Shown here: in pieces, positions 30,162 to 39,065 of the stretch | Layout of the letters: the number at the start of each line of letters is the position of its first letter | How positions within the stretch are numbered: position 1 is the first letter of the stretch | IMG/VR virus record: IMGVR_UViG_3300017756_000027 | Span: 1-41,511 of that record | DNA: 41,511 bases | Source of the DNA: a virus | Direction: 5' to 3' (one strand) | The notes under the pieces: model-generated | The model's input: the letters and a program-made list of their open reading frames with translations, nothing else | Database searches by the model: none | What the model was told of the DNA's origin: nothing | Program-made: the position numbers and the translations under genes

Positions 30162-30914
30162 TTAGGCTCCGATGCCAATGAATTTGACGAAAGCTAGTGC
30201 GTAGTAAGGTGGCTTGTTCTCGTGGGCCTGACTGCCGCCCGTAGCATTTACCGTCACCCCGTGGACGTGCGATCCCCCCGTGCTAGTGGCAAAGGTATGT
30301 GCATGACTGCCCGCAACAGAAGTAGAAAACGAGTGTGCGTGATCGCCCACTCCACTCGTACTTTGACCTGCGCTATTGATATCCCCTATCTGATTGCCCG
30401 CTTGTATGTTAGAACCTGAGCCAGAAGAACTGCCCCTCCTGTAGGTCTGTACGTGAGAGTGGCTCCCAGCGCCACTGGTGCTTCCGCTATGAGCGTGATT
30501 CCCGGCACCAGCGGTAGTGCCCGTATGGCTGTGCGCGCCCGCTGACGTCACAGACGTCCCATGGGCGTGGGAAGGCAGCTGCGCTTCGGTAAGAGTTACC
30601 GTGCTAGCGCCCCCTACGTCTCCTGGCGCGTACGCGCCTCCCGCCCCCACTGCAAATCTATCTCGCAAGTCGGGCGTGCCATTAGTGCCGTCACACAGCG
30701 CCCACCCCGCTGGTATATCGGCTGCGAGACCTTCGTACATGGCTATGATGCCGCCCATGTTGGGCACGTCTACGCTCGCTAGCGCCTCGTCTACGCTCGC
30801 TAGCGCCTCGTCTAATGCACTGAAATTTGCGTTTACCTTATTGCCCCATGTGTCAAAAGACCCGCCTATCTCCGGCAACGTCAGGTTGAAATTGGGCGTG
30901 AACGCGTCGGCCAT
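30162..30914 (-). CDS. Tail collar-fibre protein with His repeats, 250 aa
   Basis: A phage tail collar domain is visible at about residues 50-110 (GIIAMYEGLAADIPAGWALC, DGTNGTPDLRDRFAVGAG). The C-terminal half repeats short units ending in SHxH or GxHxH (SHAHGTS, GAHSHTG, GNHAHSG, GSHSHVQ and others), the usual His-rich stem that binds metal in trimeric fibres. The last residues YYALAFVKFIGIG resemble collar-fibre tips. An in-frame tandem duplication (ALASVDE twice) lies near residues 36-49. Likely a short tail fibre. Confidence 0.85.
   Translation of the reverse strand: MADAFTPNFNLTLPEIGGSFDTWGNKVNANFSALDEALASVDEALASVDVPNMGGIIAMYEGLAADIPAGWALCDGTNGTPDLRDRFAVGAGGAYAPGDVGGASTVTLTEAQLPSHAHGTSVTSAGAHSHTGTTAGAGNHAHSGSTSGAGSHSHVQTYRRGSSSGSGSNIQAGNQIGDINSAGQSTSGVGDHAHSFSTSVAGSHAHTFATSTGGSHVHGVTVNATGGSQAHENKPPYYALAFVKFIGIGA
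30768..30809 (-). repeat. Perfect 21-bp tandem duplication in the fibre gene
   Basis: GTCTACGCTCGCTAGCGCCT plus C occurs twice head to tail at 30768-30788 and 30789-30809, seven codons per unit (ALASVDE). The lack of any divergence suggests a recent event. Confidence 0.9.
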
Positions 30915-30926
30915 CGTGTGTCTCCC

Positions 30927-31562
30927 TTAAAACCCGCGTATGCGGCGCTGTAGTGGCGCGCCACTGAACCTGGAGTCAGTATCGCTCATATTAGCCGATT
31001 CAACCGCTGTACGCAGCATTTCCCCCCACGTCGCCACTCGCGCATCGTCCTGCAGGAACGGGGCACTGTGGATAAGTGCGCCGTAAATCAGGATACTGGG
31101 GTAATTTTCTAACAGCCAGTTAGTGTCGGTATCCCCGTCTAAGTGCGGCACCTTGGCGTAATATATCATTTCAAGATCGTGAGGGTCACTGGCCGTGGGG
31201 GCTGGCGCTAGCTCCATCGTCTCGCCTACTAACGCGAAGTGTCTCGGCCCTTTATCGACTTCTGCTGTCGGGTTGTGTGCTAGCCAATACCGATATTTGT
31301 CTATCTCGTCGTAGGCCATGATGCCCAACGCAAAGTCGTCAGCCACCCGCTGCACGTTCTTAGCCTTGCGCCAGTCATCCGGCAAGTCCACGTATCGCGC
31401 ATTTGCAGTGAGCGTGACGCGTTTAATCATTTCCCGCGTGCGCAAGTTACTGTTGCAGAACTCCTCGGCCATCTGGATGAAAATGGGTATCTCATCGGTC
31501 AAGTCGTCCCGCATTAGCCAGGAGGCTATCTTTGACTTAAGTTCTGCGTAATTAGCTATCAT
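30927..31562 (-). CDS. Head-tail adaptor protein, SU10/P22 gp4 type, 211 aa
   Basis: Start ATG 31562 is in ATGA overlap with the previous stop and has GGAAGG 7 nt upstream; a start at 31613 would add 17 unlikely residues. Mostly helical: YAELKSKIASWLMRDDL, IFIQMAEEFCNSNLR, a strand pair RYVDLPDDWRKAKNV and LIHSAPFLQDDARVATWGEM. This is the pattern of phage adaptor proteins (T7 gp11, P22 gp4, SU10 adaptor) that bind below the portal. Confidence 0.75.
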   Translation of the reverse strand: MIANYAELKSKIASWLMRDDLTDEIPIFIQMAEEFCNSNLRTREMIKRVTLTANARYVDLPDDWRKAKNVQRVADDFALGIMAYDEIDKYRYWLAHNPTAEVDKGPRHFALVGETMELAPAPTASDPHDLEMIYYAKVPHLDGDTDTNWLLENYPSILIYGALIHSAPFLQDDARVATWGEMLRTAVESANMSDTDSRFSGAPLQRRIRGF

Positions 31563-31861
31563 ACTCGGCCCTTCCAAGTACGGAACATGGCGTTGTCCGG
31601 GTTGTTGAGCCAACGGCGCCAGTCTTTTTCGTCCCAGCCTTCCATTTCAGCCGTTTCAGCAATCGACAATGGCACCTCTGCCACATGCACCATGCCCTCT
31701 GGTGCGCGCCCGGAGGCAGCGTCACGCTTGGCTGAACAGTAATCGAATAGCTGGTCAAGCTCCTCCGTCGTCTGAACGGTGAACTTATCAGGATCGCTAG
31801 TGTCCGCGTGGATCACGTTACGGACATACTGGTTGCGTTGGTAGGGTAATGTAATTTTCAT
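31559..31861 (-). CDS. Small head/connector-region protein, 100 aa
   Basis: Begins MKITLPYQRNQYVRNVIHAD and contains a Trp-rich end (EGWDEKDWRRWLNNPDNAMF). No family recognised. Located between capsid and adaptor genes, it could be a head completion protein. Its own leader is unusual: no clear Shine-Dalgarno, since the hairpin at 31867-31890 occupies that stretch. Confidence 0.7.
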   Translation of the reverse strand: MKITLPYQRNQYVRNVIHADTSDPDKFTVQTTEELDQLFDYCSAKRDAASGRAPEGMVHVAEVPLSIAETAEMEGWDEKDWRRWLNNPDNAMFRTWKGRV

Positions 31862-31863
31862 AG

Positions 31864-31890
31864 CAAAAGGGAGGCCAAGTGGCCCCCCTT
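31864..31890 (-). terminator. Terminator-like hairpin after the capsid gene
   Basis: On the minus strand AAGGG-G-GGCC, loop ACTT, GGCC-T-CCCTT gives a 10-bp stem with one G-U pair, followed by TT. It comes about 30 nt after the capsid stop and just before the next start. A leaky terminator here would give high capsid and lower downstream expression, as T7 does with its terminator after gene 10. The U-run is short, so termination is probably partial. Confidence 0.6.
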
Positions 31891-31921
31891 ATCCTCCCTC
31901 ACAGTGGGTTTACCCCTCCGC

Positions 31922-32866
31922 TTAAGCGACGGAAGTGGTTAAGTCGGCAATGACGCCATGCGCAGCTTCGTTATCCACCTGCAAACCGTACTCTGCCAGG
32001 ATCATGCGGGTGTCAGCGTCACCGATCTTGGCCAAGGGCACTTGGCGGAAACGACGGTAGTAGGCAACACGCACGTAGTTCGGGTCTAGCAGGAACGCGG
32101 TACGTGGGCGAATCCACCGGCTGGCCATGATCTGCAGCGTAGCGAAGTCACCTGCGTAAATAGACACCGTGGCTTGAACGCGCTCTTTAGCGATGTTCTG
32201 TCGGGTGTTATCTCGGCCTGTGAATTCACTGGTGATGCCCTTGTTGTACGCGCCCACTAGCATACGCGTAGGCTCAGCGCCATTAGTGTAGCAAGACTGC
32301 AGCACCTCTTTGACCATCGCCTCAGACAACTGTCGCTGAGTACCATCGGTAGGTGAAGCGGTTTCATCGACGGCAGAAGCGCCGGTCGCAGCGCGTAACG
32401 CGTTAGTCGAAATCCAAGACTCCAGGCCACGGGTGCGACGGGCTACCGTAGAGCTGCCGTTTTCACGGCCTTGGGGTGAGCACAGAATAGTCTCCATGTC
32501 ACGCTTAAGCTCTTTGGAGCGCATGGCCATCTGGTGCGCCATTTCCTTACGCTTACCGGCTGGATCTGCGGCGTCCTGGGAGCCTGATACAGTGGCATCA
32601 CGCTTGGAAATCTGGCACACGTTAGATACGCGTGAAGTAGGCTGCGCAGCTGAACGAGTCAGCTCGAAACCTTCTAGCTGGGCGTTATCGCTGTCAACCG
32701 CTTTCAGCGATTCTACCTGCCAGTCGTAAGTCACATTAGCCACGTTACGACGGCCCGCCAGTGAAATGAACGGTGTATCGTAAGGGTCAATGTTGTAAAT
32801 GGCGTTGGAGAGGTCTTCTCGGTTCGCCTGTGCGTCATACGATTTGAAGCTGTTGGAAACGGCCAT
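31922..32866 (-). CDS. Major capsid protein, SU10 type, 314 aa
   Basis: Matches the SU10 major head protein pattern: start with SNSFKSYDAQANREDLSNAI, then YNIDPYDTPFISLAGRRNVAN, a strongly conserved segment RVSNVCQISKRDATVSGSQD, MAMRSKELKRDMETILCSPQ and DFATLQIMASRWIRPRTAF, ending with the strand RMILAEYGLQVDNE. These are elements of a HK97-fold shell protein with N-arm, E-loop and P-domain helix (assigned from the family). It follows the scaffold gene by 4 nt. It should be the most abundant late product. Confidence 0.9.
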   Translation of the reverse strand: MAVSNSFKSYDAQANREDLSNAIYNIDPYDTPFISLAGRRNVANVTYDWQVESLKAVDSDNAQLEGFELTRSAAQPTSRVSNVCQISKRDATVSGSQDAADPAGKRKEMAHQMAMRSKELKRDMETILCSPQGRENGSSTVARRTRGLESWISTNALRAATGASAVDETASPTDGTQRQLSEAMVKEVLQSCYTNGAEPTRMLVGAYNKGITSEFTGRDNTRQNIAKERVQATVSIYAGDFATLQIMASRWIRPRTAFLLDPNYVRVAYYRRFRQVPLAKIGDADTRMILAEYGLQVDNEAAHGVIADLTTSVA

Positions 32867-32870
32867 CGCC

Positions 32871-34019
32871 TTAGTCCTCGCTATCCAGTAAAGTTCCGAA
32901 GTAGTCTGCAGCCGCGTCTACGGTGTTCGACTTGGCAAGGTTCTGCGAGGCTTTACGCGTTTTATTCAGTTTGGCCGATTTACGCTGTGGTGAGCCTGCT
33001 TTTAGCTGGCCTACCGAACGTGATCTAACCTTGCCCGCCTTCGCTGACTTGTCCTTATTGGCTGACAGTGCATGGAGCCGTGCCGCATCCCGAAGTGCCA
33101 AAACTGCCCGGTGGTCCACGATTGAGTTGACTTCCTGCTCAGTATACCCAAGTGTCTGTGCGTACTGTAGCATTTTACTTCTCTCGCGGCTTGCCACCTT
33201 GGGGTTGTCCTTCCAGTCAGGTAACGCCTTATACAGCGCTTCCGTTTCCCGTTGGACCACCTTTTTGAACTCGTCTTGGTACTTCTCCTGCTGCTCCTGC
33301 TGGGTCCGCTGCTTCTCGGCCTCGACGGCTGAAAGTCGTTCCTGCAGGGCATGCTCTTTCTGTCGTTCCTCTAAGTACGTGTAACGGTCGGTACGCTCTA
33401 ACTCGGCCCACTGTTCAGGAGTACGTTGCCCCAGTAGTGTTTTGATCGCATTACCCATTTGATCCAGGTACTGATCCCACTGCTGTTTCTGCTTGTCGTT
33501 CTCCTGCTGTTTGGCCTCTAACGCCTTCCGCTCCTCCGCCAACGCTTGCGTCTTACGCGTGTAATCCTGGCTGCGGGAGTATCCGTCCTTAAGTTCCTGG
33601 TAGGTGACCTCAGTCTCCTCGCCGTCAATCTTGACCTTAACTTTAGCTTGCGGGTCAATGTTTAGCGGGTCGGTTGGACTATCGTCATCCTCATCCAGAT
33701 CCTCGTCGTCGGTGTCTTCCTCGTCAGGATCTTCCTCGTCTTGCTCCTCGTCGTCATCGTCCTGGTCGTCTTCACCTGGGTCGTCTTCGTCACTGGCCCA
33801 GTTGTCGTCGTTCCAATCCGTTTCGTGCTGCTGGTCGTCATCTTCATCGACTTCGACCTGCTGGGTTTTACCCCGTGTAGGTGCTGGCTTTTGCAGTTCC
33901 TCGCCTTCATCTAAAGCGAGCTGCTGTTCCCAAGCGTCTACTGCCGCCGCTTCGCCTTCACCGGACCCGAACTCTGCGTCATTGACCGTCGTGCGGGCTG
34001 TCCGTTGCGATTTAGCCAT
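32871..34019 (-). CDS. Scaffolding protein, 382 aa
   Basis: The N-terminal 130 residues are extremely acidic (long Asp/Glu runs such as DDDEEQDEEDPDEEDTDDED). A central helical, Gln/Lys/Glu-rich coiled coil (about 150-255, ALEAKQQENDKQKQQWDQYL) and a Lys/Arg-rich C-terminus (KAGKVRSRSVGQLKAG) follow. Such polarity and position directly before the capsid gene define phage scaffolds, whose basic end binds the coat. It is longer than P22 gp8 (303 aa). GGAG lies 9 nt before the ATG; the AT-rich leader (34020-34055) might hold a weak promoter. Confidence 0.85.
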   Translation of the reverse strand: MAKSQRTARTTVNDAEFGSGEGEAAAVDAWEQQLALDEGEELQKPAPTRGKTQQVEVDEDDDQQHETDWNDDNWASDEDDPGEDDQDDDDEEQDEEDPDEEDTDDEDLDEDDDSPTDPLNIDPQAKVKVKIDGEETEVTYQELKDGYSRSQDYTRKTQALAEERKALEAKQQENDKQKQQWDQYLDQMGNAIKTLLGQRTPEQWAELERTDRYTYLEERQKEHALQERLSAVEAEKQRTQQEQQEKYQDEFKKVVQRETEALYKALPDWKDNPKVASRERSKMLQYAQTLGYTEQEVNSIVDHRAVLALRDAARLHALSANKDKSAKAGKVRSRSVGQLKAGSPQRKSAKLNKTRKASQNLAKSNTVDAAADYFGTLLDSED

Positions 34020-34055
34020 GGTTTATTACTCCACACTTATATAATTAGCATACTT

Positions 34056-34337
34056 TTACTTACGTTTCACGTTTCCATCTGCAATATTTTTTGCCAACTT
34101 ACCCGACTGGGCAAAGGCTTGCAGCTGTTGACGTAGCAGGGCTACCGCCGTAATCATCTGGTAGGCGTGTTCCCGCTCTAACGCAGCGATAGGTTTAGAC
34201 TGTTTCCAGAGGGTAGTGTACTCATCTTCCACTACGTCTAACGCCTCTTTCCAGATAGGGTTATCCACTAACTGGCTTGAGAGGGTCCGTAGACGTTCGG
34301 CCACTTCTGGGTTGGTAGGTTGAAGGGGTGCTGCCAT
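34056..34337 (-). CDS. Small helical protein of the head operon, 93 aa
   Basis: All-helical and polar: MAAPLQPTNPEVAERLRTLS, an acidic helix LDVVEDEYTTLW and a C-terminal LRQQLQAFAQSGKLAKNIADG. Small genes of this type lie between portal and scaffold in many podoviruses; function unknown. No enzymatic motif. Starts 3 nt after the portal stop. Confidence 0.7.
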   Translation of the reverse strand: MAAPLQPTNPEVAERLRTLSSQLVDNPIWKEALDVVEDEYTTLWKQSKPIAALEREHAYQMITAVALLRQQLQAFAQSGKLAKNIADGNVKRK

Positions 34338-34340
34338 GGT

Positions 34341-36560
34341 TTATGCTCCTGTGCTCGGACCAGTGCCCGGTTGGGCTTGCTGGCTACCCTGCTGCTGTTG
34401 CTGTTGGCTCTGGGCCGCTTGTTGGCGAGCGGTCAAGGCGTCCTGCATCATATTGTGCAGGAACCCGTGCTGCTCGCGGTTACGCTCTATTTCCGCTTTT
34501 GCCTGCGCCATAATGGCGTTAGTATCGGCCTCGCCGTGCTTGAGCTTAAGCTCCTCTGCCTTGAGGTAAGCATCCGCCATGATCTTGTCACGCTGACGGT
34601 CGTCCTCCTGTAAGGCTTCCCACGCGGCCAATAGGAATTCTTGGTCTTTGCGGTCCTGCTCCCGCGTCATGCGTTGCTGCTCGGCCTGGGCCAGAATCTG
34701 CTCTGGGGTCGGCGCGGGCGGCTTGGGCGCATACTGCGGGTCGGTCGGATCGCGTAGGTACCGGTCTACGTCCACCAGCCCTGACATTCTGGAAATCTCG
34801 GCCAGGGTGTTGCGGTACTCTGGCAGTCCCGCGACGGGGTTATCCGGCCCGCCTGTCTGGATCGCCATTTCCTGTTTAGCTGCCAGTTCGCGCAGCATCG
34901 CAATGCGGGACTCCATGTTACCGGCGCCAAGCGCAATGGCGGGCTCCACGCCCATGTCCACGTTCCAGCTGGCAGGGTCTACCTGTACGAACCGGCGGTT
35001 AACGCGAATCCATACCTTACGGTCTATGTTCTCCACGGCTAGCCGCAGAATCAGCTTAAAGAAGTCCTTTAACCCGCCTTCGATCATGGTACGGGCGATA
35101 AACTCGATACGGCTGGCAGCCGAGTTAGTAGCGTTCTGGATGGCCGTAGTGGACGTAGACTGCAAGGCGTCGGCGTTAAGGCCCTCAGCGGCCTCATTCA
35201 TGCCGGTACGCGACTCTGCCATGGTGTCCAGGTGCTGGAGGATCGGAAACGCCTCTTTGCCCAAGAAGGGGGCCGGTAAGTAGCGCATCATGCCCGGTTG
35301 CTTGACCCGGATAACGCGGCCTACCTCGGTGTTCAGCACGTCATCCACGTCGACTTGCCCTGACACTATCTCAATGTCTGGGTGAATGGCGGACGCCAGC
35401 GAGTCCATTACGTTCCGCATGGTCATGGTCTTAAGGTGCTGCAGATCCTCCACCAGCTCGCCTAACGACCGGCCAATGACTTGATGCGCTACTGGGCTGC
35501 CACACAGATCGACAATGCACGTATAGTCTGCCAGCTCATTGCGTAGGATCTTAAAGCCGGAGCCCGCAACACAGATACGACGGCGCTCAGCGATGCCGTC
35601 ACCGTCAAAATCCACGTTTACCCATAACTCTGCGTAATCGACTTCTGCTTGGCTGGGGTCGCCTGCGTCTTCTGACGTGTCCATGGTCGTGCTGCCGACC
35701 GACCGGGCTTCCTCCTCCATGTCGTCGTCATCGTCAGCCGAACCCGCCAAATCCTCTACGTCCTCCCACTCATATCCCATCGCTACAAGGTCAGAGAGCG
35801 TCACAGTGCGATAGTGGCCGCTTAGCGCAGACTTGGCCGTACTCTTGGCCTTGCGGCTTACCACAAACTCCTCTGGGGGCACTGCCTCGAAAGCAATGCG
35901 GCCCTTGGTGGTGATTCGGGTAACCTCTGCGTCGTACAGCTCTACGGGCTCAAACGCGCCCTGCGCCGCCGCCTGCTGCAGCTCCTGCTGCTCAGCCATA
36001 GAGGCGCTGGGGTCGGGTGTGGCAGGAGCCCCCGTCTCGCCATTAGGCTCCGCTTCGATGATCGTTACTTCCTCATCCGCCGCCAATAACTCCAGATCCT
36101 GGGCCGTCAGGTTGCGGTGAGTCGTCTTGACAGGGGTGTCATCTTCTTGCCACCACGCCTTTAGCACGCCGGTTTTGCGGATCAACAGATCCTCCACCGC
36201 GGAGAGCATTTCCCGGTAACCATCGTTCTCATTGTTGATAACGTGGTAGGCGTACCGGGTAGCGTCCCTGGCGAAGTCCACGTCATCCGGCGTAGTGGGG
36301 GTAAACTCAATCATCTGGTAGGAGCCAAAAAGCAGCTTCATTAGCTGCGGCTTAGCCGCTTCCACCGCGTCACGCACTTCACGGGTGACGAACTGGCTCC
36401 GCCCCTCTTGCTCATCGCCGTACTTCGCCCCTTCGTAGGCGTCGGTGGTGGCCTCTCGCATGGCCCCTATCTCGTCACGGTAGTCGATGGCGTCCAGCAA
36501 CAGCGCTTTGACTACGCTCTGCAACTGGCTTTCATCCATTTCTTTAGTCGGCTTAGCCAT
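34341..36560 (-). CDS. Portal protein, 739 aa
   Basis: Podovirus-type portal (P22 gp1 is 725 aa). Diagnostic parts are RSQFVTREVRDAVEAAKPQLM near residues 54-73 and the acidic insertion near 265-300 (SADDDDDMEEEAR). GRSLGELVEDLQHLKTMTMR, MNEAAEGLNADALQS and the long C-terminal helices with Gln runs form the barrel end. Twelve copies form the DNA entry channel. It lies directly after the terminase large gene with 15 nt between. Fully intact. Confidence 0.85.
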   Translation of the reverse strand: MAKPTKEMDESQLQSVVKALLLDAIDYRDEIGAMREATTDAYEGAKYGDEQEGRSQFVTREVRDAVEAAKPQLMKLLFGSYQMIEFTPTTPDDVDFARDATRYAYHVINNENDGYREMLSAVEDLLIRKTGVLKAWWQEDDTPVKTTHRNLTAQDLELLAADEEVTIIEAEPNGETGAPATPDPSASMAEQQELQQAAAQGAFEPVELYDAEVTRITTKGRIAFEAVPPEEFVVSRKAKSTAKSALSGHYRTVTLSDLVAMGYEWEDVEDLAGSADDDDDMEEEARSVGSTTMDTSEDAGDPSQAEVDYAELWVNVDFDGDGIAERRRICVAGSGFKILRNELADYTCIVDLCGSPVAHQVIGRSLGELVEDLQHLKTMTMRNVMDSLASAIHPDIEIVSGQVDVDDVLNTEVGRVIRVKQPGMMRYLPAPFLGKEAFPILQHLDTMAESRTGMNEAAEGLNADALQSTSTTAIQNATNSAASRIEFIARTMIEGGLKDFFKLILRLAVENIDRKVWIRVNRRFVQVDPASWNVDMGVEPAIALGAGNMESRIAMLRELAAKQEMAIQTGGPDNPVAGLPEYRNTLAEISRMSGLVDVDRYLRDPTDPQYAPKPPAPTPEQILAQAEQQRMTREQDRKDQEFLLAAWEALQEDDRQRDKIMADAYLKAEELKLKHGEADTNAIMAQAKAEIERNREQHGFLHNMMQDALTARQQAAQSQQQQQQGSQQAQPGTGPSTGA

Positions 36561-36575
36561 CTATCAAGACTCCCA

Positions 36576-38000
36576 TTACACCGTTACTTTAAGGTTTCGC
36601 CTAATCGCGCCACGCACTCGGTAGCCTGACGATCCTTTATTGGTGGTTACAGTATCGTATGGGCTGGCGCTGGAGTACAGCGTCAACATAACGGCATCTG
36701 CTTTATCTGGCGATGCAAACCCGCGTGTGCGCATTTCCCGCTTAGACTCCACCTTTAACCGGCCATTACTCAAATAGTCGGCTAACGGCGTGCATAGTTC
36801 GCTGGCTAGCTCCTCGTCATACGGCAATGCTATGCCCTTGTCCAACAATAACACTTTCATCCGGTACCACAACTCATCACGCAGCCGTGACCCTTGGCCC
36901 AACGGCCCTACTGTCTCAGCTACGTTGACTGCCACGGCAGGCAAGCCCAACTCCTCCAGTCGGTCGCACACGCCAGCGCCCATGCCAATGGCATCCACCA
37001 GAATCTCTACCGGCCTATCGGATACCGCTGTCTGGTCCCAGAGGGCCTTAACCGCGCCCACCGTGGCCATCAAGGTCTTGCCCTTCCAGGCTAGAATCTC
37101 CGGCACCACTACGCCTTTACGGCGGGCCAGGGCTACCCGGTCACCGCCCATACGCGCCACGTCTAGGCCCCACACCTCTGGGGTGTCCTCGGCAGGCTCA
37201 AATATGCGCGCCATCGCCTCGTCCACCACGTCCCTGGATATGTAGGCCGAGCCGTCATCGGTTGGAAACTCACCCAGTACGCGGATGCGGTATTCGTTAC
37301 TGTCCTCACCATATTGGCGCTTAATGCCCGCGATGAAATCGGGGTCAACGTTGGCATTGCCGATGCACGATACGTGGATGGTGTGCCAGAAGTCAGCCAA
37401 TACATGATGCGTCTCAAAGAAATACCCGGAGTTACGCGTTGGGTTTCCGATGAGCACGGTCGTCGCGTTGGTGGTTGACATGGAGCCCGCAGCGGCCTTA
37501 AACACGGCCTCTGGCACGCCCGACGCCTCATCCACGACCAAAAGCACGCGAGGCGCGTGAATACCGGCCAGGGCCTCCGGCTTGTCGCTGGAGCTGGTAC
37601 GGGCGGATATGAAGTTAGACGTGGGGGCTGACTTGAGACGGACGTGCTCGGTGGTGTAGTCGAACAGATCCCTGAGAAAATCGGGCAGCACGGCCAGCCA
37701 CTTTTTGACCTCGGCCATGAGGCCGTCGAACAGCGTACCTGCTGCCGGTGCCGTACAGATCACCTTGCACTCTACGTTGAACAGCTGGGTGTGGACCATG
37801 GCCCACGATAACGCCGTTGTCTTGCCCACCCCGTGGCCGGAACGGACGCTGATACGACGCTTGCGGTTGACGCACACCACTTCCAAAAGCTCCGACTGCC
37901 ACTCTGACGGTACGGCTTTGAATACGTCCTTGACGAACAGTACCGGGTTCTTGGCGTACTTTCGCACGAACTCGTCAAAGGGGTTGGCCTTTTGGATCAT
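36576..38000 (-). CDS. Terminase large subunit, 474 aa
   Basis: ATPase domain: Walker A GHGVGKT (55-61) and Walker B LLVVDEASG (D157, E158). The coupling motif is probably LIGNPTRNSG. The nuclease domain has three acidic residues: GLDVARMGGD (D280), VDAIGMGAG (D336) and DKADAVML (D435). It is the packaging motor and DNA cutter, acting with the small subunit at the portal. Length and motif layout suggest a headful or short-repeat packager; I cannot decide. Starts in ATGA overlap with the holin gene. Confidence 0.95.
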   Translation of the reverse strand: MIQKANPFDEFVRKYAKNPVLFVKDVFKAVPSEWQSELLEVVCVNRKRRISVRSGHGVGKTTALSWAMVHTQLFNVECKVICTAPAAGTLFDGLMAEVKKWLAVLPDFLRDLFDYTTEHVRLKSAPTSNFISARTSSSDKPEALAGIHAPRVLLVVDEASGVPEAVFKAAAGSMSTTNATTVLIGNPTRNSGYFFETHHVLADFWHTIHVSCIGNANVDPDFIAGIKRQYGEDSNEYRIRVLGEFPTDDGSAYISRDVVDEAMARIFEPAEDTPEVWGLDVARMGGDRVALARRKGVVVPEILAWKGKTLMATVGAVKALWDQTAVSDRPVEILVDAIGMGAGVCDRLEELGLPAVAVNVAETVGPLGQGSRLRDELWYRMKVLLLDKGIALPYDEELASELCTPLADYLSNGRLKVESKREMRTRGFASPDKADAVMLTLYSSASPYDTVTTNKGSSGYRVRGAIRRNLKVTV

Positions 38001-38584
38001 CGCTTATCGCCCCCTAATCCAATCTCGTCCATGAAACTAGCGGGCGCTTTACCCATCCTGAGACGCTTATCGTTACTGCGCTGCTTTATATTGATACCCT
38101 GCACGGCGCCTTGCGCTGCGACGGACCAGATCAATACGTCGATGATAGTGTCCAGTTGATCCGGGCGCATAAACGCCAGCACTATCATGCCTACGTTAAC
38201 GGCAGACAAACTTATCCCCAGCATCCAGCCGTTAAACGGACGCCAGTTGGTGCGGAACCCTGGCTCCGCTGCTAGTTCGGCCTGGGCGGTTGCGTTGACG
38301 GCCTGCATCTGCTTGGTGGTTTCCTCGGCCTGGGCTTGCTCCGCCTTTAATCGGAGCGCCAGCAACTCGCGTTCATGCTCATTGTTAAGCCGTACCAGGG
38401 CCTCACGCTTGACCGGATCTTCCAGGCCCGCCACAAGTGCCTGGGGCGTGTTGCGGACGCCCATGGCGCTAGTGATCATTTCCGCTGCGCCAGCCGTAAT
38501 GCCGCCAACAGCAGGGCCACCTAAAGCGGTGGCCACGGCAGGGGCGTACTTGGCTACTTCCTCAACCGCATCGCGCCAGTTCAT
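37997..38584 (-). CDS. Holin of the 3-TM (GTA-type) family, 195 aa
   Basis: The N-terminal part has a hydrophobic segment about residues 11-38 (YAPAVATALGGPAVGGITAG). A charged helical middle (EHERELLALRLKAEQAQAE) is followed by two segments, NGWMLGISLSAVNVGMIVLAF and IIDVLIWSVAAQGAVQG. RTNWRPFNGWML is typical of the holin-3TM family. It is next to the amidase with ATGA overlaps on both sides (with amidase and terminase large). It should open the inner membrane for the amidase. Confidence 0.8.
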   Translation of the reverse strand: MNWRDAVEEVAKYAPAVATALGGPAVGGITAGAAEMITSAMGVRNTPQALVAGLEDPVKREALVRLNNEHERELLALRLKAEQAQAEETTKQMQAVNATAQAELAAEPGFRTNWRPFNGWMLGISLSAVNVGMIVLAFMRPDQLDTIIDVLIWSVAAQGAVQGINIKQRSNDKRLRMGKAPASFMDEIGLGGDKR

Positions 38585-39054
38585 GTGCGTCTCCCCAAGC
38601 GAGCTTCATCGTACCAAGGGCCTGGGGGGTCATTGACGCTCGCCAGGAAGTCATCGCGCCACTGGCGCCAATCGAAACACGGGCACCCTCTGCTCTCATG
38701 CCCTGGGAAAAAATTATGGCCGACTATCTCCGCTTCCGGCCACTTGGCGTGCAGCTCCACCATGCGCTTACGCAATGTTTGGTACTGGGCAGCGGTGAAG
38801 TTATCTTCAGGCGTTTTAGTACCCTCTTTTAGCCCTCCCACCATACAAATACCGTAGTTGCCGGGATTGAACCCCAGCACATGGGCGCCTTGAATGTGAG
38901 CTGGACGCCCCAACTCTAAGGTGCCATCGCGGCGTATGACTTCGTGATAGCCCACGTCGTTGAATCCGCGTGCCAAGTGCCAATCGCGGATCTCGTCTAC
39001 TCCAATATCCATGCTGGGAAAAGTCGCGGAGGCGTGAATAGTGATATATCGCAT
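38581..39054 (-). CDS. N-acetylmuramoyl-L-alanine amidase (T7-lysozyme type), 157 aa
   Basis: Zinc ligands are visible as H7 (TIHAS), H113 (VGHNFFPGHE) and C124 (RGCPCFDW). GYHEVIRRDG and GICMVGG are typical amidase_2 segments. It cleaves the bond between MurNAc and L-alanine in peptidoglycan, and is the endolysin. T7 lysozyme is 150 aa, nearly the same size. No signal peptide, so it needs the holin encoded next. Compared with T7, a longer Phe/Pro/Gly loop lies between the last two ligands. Confidence 0.92.
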   Translation of the reverse strand: MRYITIHASATFPSMDIGVDEIRDWHLARGFNDVGYHEVIRRDGTLELGRPAHIQGAHVLGFNPGNYGICMVGGLKEGTKTPEDNFTAAQYQTLRKRMVELHAKWPEAEIVGHNFFPGHESRGCPCFDWRQWRDDFLASVNDPPGPWYDEARLGRRT

Positions 39055-39065
39055 GTAAGAATGTC

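Noticed and set aside
33604-34044. Plus-strand Ser-rich frame opposite the scaffold gene
   Set aside because: It mirrors the Asp/Glu-rich codons (GAY/GAR read backwards give Ser/Leu), so it is an artefact of the acidic scaffold region.
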